Assembly (NCBI RefSeq): GCF_015840715.1
Contig: NZ_CP060397.1
Span: forward strand, 2,686,686 to 2,750,685
DNA: 64,000 nt
Reading direction: 5' to 3'
Source of the DNA: Synechococcus sp. CBW1004
GTDB lineage: Bacteria; Cyanobacteriota; Cyanobacteriia; PCC-6307; Cyanobiaceae
Both the position numbers and the translations under genes were made by a program. Below, piece by piece: positions 23,177 through 31,829 of the stretch (positions are counted from its first letter, which is position 1; the number at the start of each line of letters is the position of its first letter). Below the pieces are notes generated by a model. That model worked only from the letters and a program-made list of their open reading frames with translations. It did no database searches and was not told the DNA's origin.

Positions 23177-23923
23177 ATGGATCCCGAGCGGATGGATGTC
23201 GAGACGAACACAGTCGAGCTGATCAGCCTCTTCCCGCGCACCCTGCTCAAGGGACGACTGCCGGACGACCTGCTCCAGCGCCTGCTCGAGCACGGCCGCC
23301 AGCTGATGCAGCGCCCTGAGTCCAGTCCCGATGCTTCCGCCAAGCTGGCGGGCCAGCTGTCCCAGCAGCGGGAACTGCGCCCCGATCTGCCGCTCACCCG
23401 CGAACTCAGCCAGACAGTGCTTCTGCCGGGCTGCGAGCGGTGGATCCGCCACGTCATCGACCGGGAGCCTCCCCAGGGCCGTGGTCCCTGGACGCCCGGC
23501 CGTTATCAGCTGCAGTTGATCGATCTCTGGCTGAACGTGCAGCGCCAGGGGGATTACAACCCCACCCACACCCATGGCGGCAGCTTCTCGGGGGTGATCT
23601 TCCTGCAGGTGCCACCGCAGATCACGTCCGAGCGCTTCGACGGCCAGCTGTGCTTCCACGGCCCTGAGGAGTGGCACATCCAGAGCTTCCGCACCGGCAT
23701 GGCCCACTACGTGCTGCCGGTGCCCGGTGACTACTACGTCTTCCCGGCCTGGCAGCCCCATTCGGTCTGCCCGTTCCGGGGCGAGGGGGAGCGCTGGTCG
23801 ATCGCCTTCAACGTGGTGGCGGTGCCCCAGATGGCCCGCCCTGCCCCTGCGCCCCCAGCCGGGCCGGGCCGGGTCACCAATGTGTCCCTGTCCAGTTCGC
23901 GCCCGCGCCCGGGAGGCTTCTGA
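23177..23923 (+). CDS. Putative 2-oxoglutarate/Fe(II) oxygenase (TIGR02466-like)
   Basis: This is likely a soluble non-haem iron dioxygenase. The central LIDLWLNVQRQGDYNPTHTH followed by GGSFSGVIFLQVP gives the proximal His motif, and YVFPAWQPHSVCPF with GERWSIAFN gives the distal His and the Arg that would bind 2-oxoglutarate. This layout matches the double-stranded beta-helix family called 2OG-Fe(II) oxygenase PF13759/TIGR02466, also found in cyanophages. The N-terminal 100 residues are helical (LLKGRLPDDLLQRLLEHG). ATG 23177, four bases after the sigma factor stop, is preferred to an in-frame start inside that gene. The substrate is unknown. Confidence 0.78.
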   Translation: MDPERMDVETNTVELISLFPRTLLKGRLPDDLLQRLLEHGRQLMQRPESSPDASAKLAGQLSQQRELRPDLPLTRELSQTVLLPGCERWIRHVIDREPPQGRGPWTPGRYQLQLIDLWLNVQRQGDYNPTHTHGGSFSGVIFLQVPPQITSERFDGQLCFHGPEEWHIQSFRTGMAHYVLPVPGDYYVFPAWQPHSVCPFRGEGERWSIAFNVVAVPQMARPAPAPPAGPGRVTNVSLSSSRPRPGGF

Positions 23924-23992
23924 CCTGAGGCGGCTGCCCCGCATCTGGGCCAGAGTGGGGAGGCTTCCAGCCGTCGCCGTTCCGGTCTGTTC

Positions 23993-24220
23993 ATGCCCCT
24001 GACGCTTGCCGAGCAGGAGTGCTCCAACTGCCGCTTCTCCCGCCGTCCCGCCGGGTTCGGGTCTGATGGCCGGCTCTCCTGCCGCTATCTGCCGCCGCAG
24101 CCCTGCGACAACAACATCTGGCGGCTCGTGCCGGAGAACTTCTGGTGCGGCAAGTGGGAATGGGGGCCGCAGGACCCGATTCCGGGCAAGCAGGTGGCGC
24201 CCGTGCGCGAGATGCTCTGA
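23993..24220 (+). CDS. Small cysteine-rich protein (75 aa)
   Basis: I do not recognise a named family. The protein has five Cys: C10 and C13 (CSNC), C30, C38 and C52, spaced so that four could bind one zinc or an iron-sulfur cluster. Aromatic, Pro-rich stretches (CRYLPPQPC, PENFWCGKWEWGP) follow. There is no signal peptide or membrane segment. Codon use and position between two core genes support it as real. Its 3' neighbour was native mutY before the duplication and insertion described below. A redox or metal-binding role is only an inference. Confidence 0.65.
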   Translation: MPLTLAEQECSNCRFSRRPAGFGSDGRLSCRYLPPQPCDNNIWRLVPENFWCGKWEWGPQDPIPGKQVAPVREML

Positions 24221-24303
24221 GGTCCCGCGTCATTCCCTGGCGTCGTGCCCCATCGCTGGTTGCAGGATCCTGCCGTTGAACGGCGGCTGTTCCTGTCGTG
24301 CTG

Positions 24304-24562
24304 CGCGTCAGACTCCCCCCCGCTGCAGAGACTGCCATCGCCCGGATGCGTGCTTCCGACACCACCTTTTGTAGGAGCGGTGAGCTGAACGCGGACCTGA
24401 GCGGGCTGAGTGCCCCGATTGCCGAGCTGCGCCAACAGCTCCTGAGCTGGTGGGTCCTGCACGGCCGCCACACGATTCCCTGGAAGCTCCGCCCTGACGG
24501 CAGCGCGCCCGCCGAGGGTGAGGAGCTCGATCCCTATGGCGTGCTCGTCGCCGAGGTGATGC
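24304..24562. repeat. 259-bp direct repeat, copy A (mutY 5' end)
   Basis: This segment matches 25501-25759 at a constant offset of 1197 bp with only three mismatches (24317, 24318 and 24327), all within the first 24 bases. It covers sequence upstream of the mutY start through the codons for the catalytic-Glu helix. Together with copy B it brackets the MNT/HEPN gene pair. Confidence 0.95.
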
Positions 24563-24723
24563 GAGCAGCCGGACAACACAGTCGGTTGTGCTCCCCCTGG
24601 GCTGAACCTGGCCACAGACGTCGCTGTCCCACAACGTTGCGTGAGCTCCTGCCGGGCTCGGGCGGGCTGGCAAGAGCCCGATTGCTTGTGCACTGCCGGC
24701 CTTCGGGCGATCCTGAAGCTTGA
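24346..24723 (+). pseudogene. mutY: Truncated mutY fragment (5' copy)
   Basis: This is the first 72 codons of mutY, identical in protein to the intact copy at 25543 up to VLVAEVM, then about 54 codons of unrelated sequence to a stop at 24721-24723. It lacks the helix-hairpin-helix, the catalytic Asp and the four iron-sulfur Cys, so it cannot be a functional glycosylase. It sits where the native mutY promoter would be expected, so the native promoter may now drive only this fragment and, by read-through, the genes behind it. Confidence 0.88.
24632..24639. promoter_or_regulatory. Palindrome CAACGTTG upstream of the MNT/HEPN pair
   Basis: A perfect 8-bp palindrome lies about 95 bp upstream of the nucleotidyltransferase start, in the only long non-repeat spacer of the inserted segment. 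It could be an operator for autoregulation of the toxin-antitoxin pair. This is inference from position only. Confidence 0.25.
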
Positions 24724-24732
24724 GGTATTCCC

Positions 24733-25104
24733 ATGACCCCAGTCACCACGCCCAATGCCGCCAGCGATCCCGCCGCCATCGGTGAGGCGGAGTTGCGCGC
24801 CATGGCGGCTGCGATCCGCGCCGAGATCCCGGATGCGGAGGTGCGCCTGTTCGGCTCGCGTGCCCGTGGCGAGGCCAGGCCTGACTCTGACGTGGATCTT
24901 CTGATCACCGCCCCGGATGCCTGGCTGGCGCAGCAGGACCGGTTTGCGTTGCTGGGCCGCCTCTGGCGCCGGCTGGCTCACCACCTCGTCCCCGTGGATC
25001 TGCTGCTCTATTCCCGCTCTCAGGTGGAGGAGCGCAGTGGCTGGCGCGACCACGTGATCACCAGAGCCTGCCGGGAGGGACAGCTGCTCGATGGCCAACC
25101 CTGA
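24733..25104 (+). CDS. MNT-type minimal nucleotidyltransferase (antitoxin-like)
   Basis: This protein of 123 aa has the minimal nucleotidyltransferase core: VRLFGSRARGEARPDSDVDLL, i.e. GS-x-ARG-x-(6)-D-x-D, followed by a third acidic strand VPVDLLLYS. In characterised MntA/HepT pairs such a protein inactivates the partner HEPN RNase by adding AMP. GAGG at 24722-24725 precedes ATG 24733 by seven bases. The stop overlaps the next gene by 14 bp, so the two are translationally coupled. The pair lies between two copies of the mutY 5' end, a sign of acquisition as a unit. Confidence 0.85.
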   Translation: MTPVTTPNAASDPAAIGEAELRAMAAAIRAEIPDAEVRLFGSRARGEARPDSDVDLLITAPDAWLAQQDRFALLGRLWRRLAHHLVPVDLLLYSRSQVEERSGWRDHVITRACREGQLLDGQP

Positions 25105-25474
25105 AGCCCTGGCGATGCTGCGGATCGCCCGCCGCGATCTGAAGGCGGCTCAGGTGCTGCAGGACAACGCGATTGATGAAGCAATCTGGGGGTTTCAGAT
25201 CCAGCAGTCCGTGGAAAAGGCTCTGAAAGCCTGGTTGTTCCATCTCGGTGAGGATCCACCCCTGATCCACAACCTGACCGCTCTGCTGGAACGGATTGAT
25301 CGCGCTGGCGATCAAGCAGAGGACTTTCGCAGCCTGGAGGCTTTCACGATCTTTGCGGTGCAGTTTCGCTACGACGCCGATCCCGAGCCCATGGGCCTGG
25401 ATCGTTCCCACTGGCTGCGTCGCGCCGAGCACCTGGTGGAACATGTGGCGACCTTGCTCGATGCCGAGGCCTGA
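25091..25474 (+). CDS. HEPN-domain protein (toxin-like partner)
   Basis: This all-helical protein of 127 aa matches the HEPN family PF05168 pattern: MLRIARRDLKAAQVL, then IWGFQIQQSVEKALKAWLF, then HNLTALLERI and a C-terminal RRAEHLVEHVATLL helix. The canonical R-x4-6-H RNase motif of proven HepT toxins is not clear; FRYDADPEP is the equivalent loop of the broader family. It may therefore be a toxin with a variant active site or a non-catalytic partner. It overlaps the MNT gene by 14 bp and ends 26 bp before the second mutY repeat. Confidence 0.82.
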   Translation: MANPEALAMLRIARRDLKAAQVLQDNAIDEAIWGFQIQQSVEKALKAWLFHLGEDPPLIHNLTALLERIDRAGDQAEDFRSLEAFTIFAVQFRYDADPEPMGLDRSHWLRRAEHLVEHVATLLDAEA

Positions 25475-25500
25475 GCTGGATCTCCGTCTGGCCGCCCCCT

Positions 25501-25759
25501 CGCGTCAGACTCCGTCCCGCTGCGGAGACTGCCATCGCCCGGATGCGTGCTTCCGACACCACCTTTTGTAGGAGCGGTGAGCTGAACGCGGACCTGAGCG
25601 GGCTGAGTGCCCCGATTGCCGAGCTGCGCCAACAGCTCCTGAGCTGGTGGGTCCTGCACGGCCGCCACACGATTCCCTGGAAGCTCCGCCCTGACGGCAG
25701 CGCGCCCGCCGAGGGTGAGGAGCTCGATCCCTATGGCGTGCTCGTCGCCGAGGTGATGC
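25501..25759. repeat. 259-bp direct repeat, copy B (mutY 5' end)
   Basis: This is the second copy of the repeat at 24304-24562. Here the sequence continues directly into the rest of mutY, so this copy supplies the 5' end of the intact gene. Confidence 0.95.
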
Positions 25760-26769
25760 TGCAGCAGACCCAGCTGGCGGTGATGCTGCCCTACTGGCGG
25801 CGTTGGATGGATGCTTTCCCTCGCCTCGATGTCCTGGCGGCCGCTGAGGAGCACGATGTCCTCCTCCTCTGGCAGGGCCTGGGCTATTACTCCCGCGCCC
25901 GCCGGCTGTATCAGGGGGCGCTCCGGTTGCTGAACGCGGGGGACACCACGCCCCAGGGCATGTCTGCTCCCCGGCCCCTGGACAGCGACCCCTGGCCGCG
26001 GGATCTGGACGGTTGGTTGGCTCTGCCCGGCATCGGCCGCAGCACCGCCGGCAGCATCCTCTCCTCGGCGTTTGACCTGCCATTCGCGATCCTCGACGGC
26101 AACGTCAAGCGGGTGCTGGCGCGGCTGATCGCCAGTCCGCGGCCGCCGGCGCGAGAGCTCAACACCTTCTGGCGGCTCAGTCAGCAGTTGCTGGATCCTC
26201 GGCGGCCCCGGGCCTTCAACCAGGCCCTGATGGATCTGGGCGCAACCGTCTGCACACCCCGCCAACCCACCTGCGAACGCTGTCCCTGGCAGGGGCACTG
26301 CGCTGCCTACGCTGCCGGCGACCCCGCCCGTTTCCCCGTGAAGGACGCCCCCCGCTCCGTGCCGTTTCAGGTGATCGGTGTGGGAGTTGTGCTCAATGAC
26401 GCAGGACAGGTGTTGATCGACCAGCGTCTCAATGAGGGCCTGCTGGGAGGCCTGTGGGAGTTCCCCGGCGGCAAGCAGGAGCCTGGCGAGGCCATCGACG
26501 CCACGATCGTGCGCGAGCTGCGCGAGGAACTGGCGATCGAGGCCGAGGTGGGCGAGGAGCTGATCAGCCTGGAGCACGCCTACAGCCACAAGCGGCTGCG
26601 TTTCGTGGTGCACCTCTGCCGCTGGGTCTCCGGTGAGCCCCAGCCCCTGGCCAGCCAGCAGGTGCGCTGGGTCTCCCCCGCCGAGCTGGACGCCTACCCG
26701 TTTCCTGCCGCCAATGCCCGCATCATCGACGCACTGCGCCGCCGGCTCGATCCGGCCGCGGCCGCCTGA
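25543..26769 (+). CDS. mutY: A/G-specific adenine glycosylase MutY with C-terminal NUDIX-like domain
   Basis: MutY removes adenine mispaired with 8-oxoguanine. All key elements are present: Glu70 in AEVMLQQTQ, helix-hairpin-helix LPGIGRSTAG (161-170), catalytic Asp185 in ILDGNVKRVL, and the 4Fe-4S Cys at 237, 244, 247 and 253 (C-x6-C-x2-C-x5-C). The C-terminal domain (from about 275) recognises 8-oxoG and here keeps a full NUDIX box, GGKQEPGE...RELREELAI, more complete than in many MutY proteins. The gene is intact despite the upstream insertion because its 5' end is repeated. Its own promoter region has been displaced 1.2 kb upstream, so expression may depend on the MNT/HEPN operon. Confidence 0.95.
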   Translation: MRASDTTFCRSGELNADLSGLSAPIAELRQQLLSWWVLHGRHTIPWKLRPDGSAPAEGEELDPYGVLVAEVMLQQTQLAVMLPYWRRWMDAFPRLDVLAAAEEHDVLLLWQGLGYYSRARRLYQGALRLLNAGDTTPQGMSAPRPLDSDPWPRDLDGWLALPGIGRSTAGSILSSAFDLPFAILDGNVKRVLARLIASPRPPARELNTFWRLSQQLLDPRRPRAFNQALMDLGATVCTPRQPTCERCPWQGHCAAYAAGDPARFPVKDAPRSVPFQVIGVGVVLNDAGQVLIDQRLNEGLLGGLWEFPGGKQEPGEAIDATIVRELREELAIEAEVGEELISLEHAYSHKRLRFVVHLCRWVSGEPQPLASQQVRWVSPAELDAYPFPAANARIIDALRRRLDPAAAA

Positions 26770-26792
26770 GTCGCGGCCGGGTCGGTCTCCGA

Positions 26793-27338
26793 TCAGCCCG
26801 CTCCTTCCAGTGGTGTCCCTTTCGGCGTGCTGATCCTGGCCAGCCGTCCCGCCTCCGGGCGCTCGGGATCCAGCAGCGTCAGCTCCACCTGCCAGGCATC
26901 ACCGGGAAGGGTGCTCAGGCGTTCGGGCCACTCCACCGCCATCAGCGCCCCGAGGTTCTGGGCCTCCTCCTCCTCCTGCGCGAACAGTTCATCGGCGCTG
27001 CCGCCCGCATCGAGGCGATAGAGATCGAGATGCACCAGCGCGCCGCCCTCCCCTGCGCCGCGCTCGCTGCGGTAGTGCTGTGCCAGGGCGAAGGTGGGGC
27101 TGGTGATCGGTTCGGTGATCCCGAGCTCCTCGGCCAGCCCCTGCACCAGGCAGGTCTTGCCGGCCCCCAGATCCCCATGCAGCAGCAGCAGCGGAGCGAC
27201 GCCCGGGCGGCACAGGCTCAGGAGTTGCCGCCCCAGCCGCCGGCCGAGGGCTCGGGTGGCGGCGGCATCCGCCAGTGGCAACGGTGAGGGACAGGCCTCG
27301 GGGCTGGGCAGGACCGGGGCGGGGTCGGCTTCCGCCAT
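26793..27338 (-). CDS. tsaE: tRNA threonylcarbamoyladenosine ATPase TsaE
   Basis: TsaE is the ATPase of the TsaB-TsaD-TsaE complex that makes t6A37 on ANN-decoding tRNAs. Walker A is [15 protein letters not shown], followed by the family motifs [20 protein letters not shown] and [11 protein letters not shown]. The length of 181 aa is slightly longer than usual because of an N-terminal Pro-rich extension. It is convergent with mutY (23 bp between stops) and divergent from ahcY. Confidence 0.95.
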   Translation of the reverse strand: MAEADPAPVLPSPEACPSPLPLADAAATRALGRRLGRQLLSLCRPGVAPLLLLHGDLGAGKTCLVQGLAEELGITEPITSPTFALAQHYRSERGAGEGGALVHLDLYRLDAGGSADELFAQEEEEAQNLGALMAVEWPERLSTLPGDAWQVELTLLDPERPEAGRLARISTPKGTPLEGAG

Positions 27339-27587
27339 GGAGGACTCGGCAGTGGCTGCATGCTCTCAGGCGACGCCGCGCCGCGCCGCGACACACCGCC
27401 AGGGAGGCTCTCTGTAGATTGCCGTTCAAGCGAGCCCGAAGCCTCGGCGACTCCGCAGCACTTGCCTCAACAGTTCTGGCCCGGGCGCCTTTCACGCCGG
27501 CCGGTTCCGCGCTCCTGGGTTCTGTCCCAGATCGCCCCCAGCTCCAACCAGTCCCTTACGTCCTCCCAGTCGGGAGTGTCCGCAACC

Positions 27588-29030
<1,443 letters not shown>

Positions 29031-29054
29031 AGTCGGGCGTCCTGATCCCCGTGG

Positions 29055-29090
29055 CCCTGCCCCTGGCATCTGCCGGGGTCAGGGTTTTTT
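29055..29090 (+). terminator. Rho-independent terminator of ahcY
   Basis: CCCTG-CCCC (29055-29063) pairs with GGGG-T-CAGGG (29075-29084) with one bulged base, followed by six T (29085-29090). It lies 25 bp after the ahcY stop. Confidence 0.85.
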
Positions 29091-29291
29091 CGTGCCTGAT
29101 ACCCCCGCCCGCTTGGTGGATCACCCCTCCAACGCAGGTCCGACGGACCCTCTCCCCCCAGGCGTCCCGCGTTGCGACATCCAGAACGGCACGCCACGGA
29201 GCTGCTGGAGGATCGGGCGTGCCCTGCCGGATGCCGTGGCGGCTGATGTGGTGCGCATGGAAGACTTCCCCCACCCGCGCGGCCTCAGGGC

Positions 29292-29948
29292 ATGGCGATC
29301 GAACTGGTTCAGAAGCTTCCCGAGCTGATCGGCAATGCGGTGGAGGCCAACCCCGGATCGGGCTATGCAGCCATCTTCGCGGCGATGTTCCTCGAGAACC
29401 TCTTCCCGCCGATCCCCTCGGAGCTGATCATGCCTCTGGGCGGGTTTTATGTGCAGCAGGGCAAGCTCGCGCTGCTGCCTGTGGTGCTGGCCGGCCTGCT
29501 CGGCACCGTGGTCGGTGCGCTGCCCTGGTATGGCATCGGCCGGCTGGTGAACGAGCAGCGGATCGAGCACTGGCTGGAACGCCACGGCCGCTGGATCGGC
29601 ATCAGTCCCCAGGAGCTGTACCGCAGCCGTCAGTGGTTCAACCGCCACGGCACACTGCTGGTGTTCTGGGGCCGGGTCGTTCCAGGCATCCGCACGCTGA
29701 TCTCCGTGCCGGCCGGCATCGAGATGATGCCGCTCGCTCCCTTCCTGTTCTGGACGACGGCCGGAAGCCTGATCTGGACGTTGCTGCTGACGCTCGCGGG
29801 GATGCTGCTGGGTGAGGGCTACACCAACGTCGAGGTGTGGATCGAACCGGTGGCCAGGGTCGTGAAGGTGATCCTGGTGGTGTCGGCGCTCGCCTTCGTC
29901 GCCTGGCTGGGCCTCCGCATCTGGCGACGCAGCCGCTCCAGCGATTGA
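29292..29948 (+). CDS. DedA-family membrane protein
   Basis: This is an integral membrane protein of 218 aa in the DedA/VTT family. Landmarks are FLENLFPPIPSELIMPLGGF, the GRLVNEQRIEHWLERHGRW amphipathic stretch and the GRVVPGIRTLISVPAGIEMM re-entrant segment with its conserved Arg and Pro; four or five hydrophobic segments are visible. Characterised members act as lipid scramblases or flippases, including undecaprenyl-phosphate recycling, and help maintain the proton gradient. Which lipid this one moves is unknown. It stands alone behind the ahcY terminator. Confidence 0.92.
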   Translation: MAIELVQKLPELIGNAVEANPGSGYAAIFAAMFLENLFPPIPSELIMPLGGFYVQQGKLALLPVVLAGLLGTVVGALPWYGIGRLVNEQRIEHWLERHGRWIGISPQELYRSRQWFNRHGTLLVFWGRVVPGIRTLISVPAGIEMMPLAPFLFWTTAGSLIWTLLLTLAGMLLGEGYTNVEVWIEPVARVVKVILVVSALAFVAWLGLRIWRRSRSSD

Positions 29949-30056
29949 TCGGCGGCTGATCGTCCTGCGATCAGAGGGCCGCCTCGTCCGCGGCTGCTGG
30001 ATCGTGGGGCCATCGGCCTCCCGCACGCTCCTCCGCTGTCTCCAGCCCCAGCAAGC

Positions 30057-30080
30057 AAAAAGGCGCCCCTGAAGGGCGCC
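30057..30080 (-). terminator. Rho-independent terminator of ssb
   Basis: Read on the minus strand, GGCGCCC-TTCAG-GGGCGCC is a perfect 7-bp stem followed by five T. It lies about 80 bp downstream of the ssb stop. Confidence 0.85.
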
Positions 30081-30160
30081 CTGTCTGGCTTCGTGCCGCT
30101 TGATAACCCGGCTGAGTGATTGGCACAAGTCCCCGGGAGCCGTTCCGGGCTTGCCGGCGC

Positions 30161-30556
30161 TCAGAACGGCACTTCCTCGCCGCTGGGCTCGCCTCCGCCG
30201 TAGCCGCCTCCCCCCTGGAAGCCGCCACCGGATTCGGCGTCACGCCGGCTTCCGAGGAGCTCAAGCCTGTCGACGCGGATCACCGGGCGGCTGCGCTCCT
30301 CGCCGCTGCTGCGATCGGTCCAGCGCTCGAGCTTGAACGAACCGATGATGCCGAGCAGTGACCCCTTGCGGACATAGTCCGCCGCCACCTGGGCCTGCTT
30401 GCCCCAGATCTCGAGGTTGAACCAGTCGGGTTCGTCGTCGCGGCTGCGGCGGTTGACCGCGAGGGTGAGGTTGGCGACGACGCTGCCGGATTCGAAGTAC
30501 TTCACCTCGGGATCGCGGCCGGCACGGCCGACGAGGGTGATGGAGTTGACGCCCAT
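30161..30556 (-). CDS. ssb: Single-stranded DNA-binding protein
   Basis: This is an OB-fold protein that coats single-stranded DNA during replication and repair. The start at 30556 gives MGVNSITLVGRAGRDPEVKY, followed by WFNLEIWGKQAQVAADYVRKG and LIGSFKLERW-like strands (here GIIGSFKLERWTD). A short Gly-rich linker leads to an acidic tip, PSGEEVPF, the peptide that recruits partner proteins. The length of 131 aa is typical of cyanobacterial SSB. It is divergent from mreB. Confidence 0.96.
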   Translation of the reverse strand: MGVNSITLVGRAGRDPEVKYFESGSVVANLTLAVNRRSRDDEPDWFNLEIWGKQAQVAADYVRKGSLLGIIGSFKLERWTDRSSGEERSRPVIRVDRLELLGSRRDAESGGGFQGGGGYGGGEPSGEEVPF

Positions 30557-30777
30557 GGAGGCTTCTGAAACGAGTGGACCAATGATGGGGCAGCCCTGGG
30601 GAGCCCCACGACTGTTCAGTTCCACCCTCGCTCCCGGTTGTCACAGCCCTCTCCCGTGTCGGGTCCCATGGGCCAGGTCGGCTGCCACTCCGTGGAGCGT
30701 GTTCCGCAGCGCACGCCGCGGCGGGCTGGCGTGGGCAGTCCCCTTAAGATCCGCTGGCCTGATGAAGCGGACCAGCC
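30557..30777. other. Divergent intergenic region, ssb / mreB
   Basis: This 221-bp spacer must carry both promoters. I see no operator or conserved RNA element in it. Confidence 0.4.
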
Positions 30778-31824
30778 TTGTTCCTGCGTCGATTCCAGTT
30801 CTCCCGTGATATCGGCATCGACCTGGGCACCGCCAACACGCTGATGTTCGTCTCCGGCCGGGGCATCGTGCTGCAGGAGCCCTCCGTGGTCGCCATCGAT
30901 CTCGAGAAGGGCGTCCCTCTCGCGGTCGGGGATCAGGCCAAGCTGATGCTCGGCCGCACCCCTGGCAACATCCGTGCCGTGCGTCCCCTGCGCGATGGCG
31001 TCATCGCCGATTTCGACGCCGCCGAGCTGATGATCCGCAGCTTCATCCGCAAGGGCAACGAGGGCCGTTCGGGCAATGCCCGTCGGCTGGTGATCGGCAT
31101 CCCCAGCGGCGTCACCGGTGTCGAGCGGCGCGCCGTGCATCAGGCGGGCCTTGCCGGTGCCCGCCAGGTGCATCTGATCGAGGAGCCGGTGGCGGCGGCC
31201 ATCGGCGCCGGCCTTCCCGTGCTTGAGCCTGTGGGCACGATGATCGTCGACATCGGCGGCGGGACCACGGAAGTGGCGGTGATCAGCCTCGGCGGCACGG
31301 TGCTCAGCGAATCGGTGCGGGTGGCCGGCGACGAGCTGATCGACGCGATCAGCGGCTATCTCAAGAAGGTGCACAACCTGGTGGTGGGTGAACGCACAGC
31401 CGAAGACATCAAGATCCGCCTTGGTTCCGCCTTCCCGGATGAGGAGCACGACGAGGTGTCGATGGATGTGCGGGGCCTTCACCTGCTCTCCGGCCTGCCT
31501 CGCACGATCAATGTGCGTGCCGGCGACATCCGCGAAGCGATGACGGAACCGTTCAACGTCATCGTCGAGGCCATCAAGCGCACTCTGGAGCGCACACCCC
31601 CTGAGCTCGCCGCCGACATCGTCGATCGGGGGATCATGCTGGCTGGAGGGGGTGCCCAGATCCGGGGGATCTGCGATCTGATCAGCCATGAGACCGGCAT
31701 CCTCACCCACGTGGCCGAGGATCCCCTCCTCTGCGTCGTCAACGGCTGCGGCATCGTTCTCGAGGACTTCGCCCGCTGGCAGACCGTTCTGGACGTCCCT
31801 GATCCCGCCCGTCCGGTGGCCTGA
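30778..31824 (+). CDS. mreB: Rod-shape actin homologue MreB
   Basis: MreB forms membrane-bound filaments that guide peptidoglycan synthesis. Actin-fold motifs are IGIDLGTANTLMFV (phosphate 1), MIVDIGGGTTEVAVISLGG (phosphate 2) and IMLAGGGAQIRGICDLI (adenosine). The N-terminal FLRRFQFSRD is the amphipathic membrane anchor. The start is a TTG at 30778, which places this anchor at the very N-terminus as in related proteins. The length is 348 aa. mreC follows after 5 bp and mreD overlaps mreC, so this is the usual mreBCD operon. Confidence 0.96.
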   Translation: MFLRRFQFSRDIGIDLGTANTLMFVSGRGIVLQEPSVVAIDLEKGVPLAVGDQAKLMLGRTPGNIRAVRPLRDGVIADFDAAELMIRSFIRKGNEGRSGNARRLVIGIPSGVTGVERRAVHQAGLAGARQVHLIEEPVAAAIGAGLPVLEPVGTMIVDIGGGTTEVAVISLGGTVLSESVRVAGDELIDAISGYLKKVHNLVVGERTAEDIKIRLGSAFPDEEHDEVSMDVRGLHLLSGLPRTINVRAGDIREAMTEPFNVIVEAIKRTLERTPPELAADIVDRGIMLAGGGAQIRGICDLISHETGILTHVAEDPLLCVVNGCGIVLEDFARWQTVLDVPDPARPVA

Positions 31825-31829
31825 ACGGC

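Noticed and set aside
27339-27587. Possible SAH riboswitch upstream of ahcY
   Set aside because: The conserved core of the known SAH element could not be found in the spacer.
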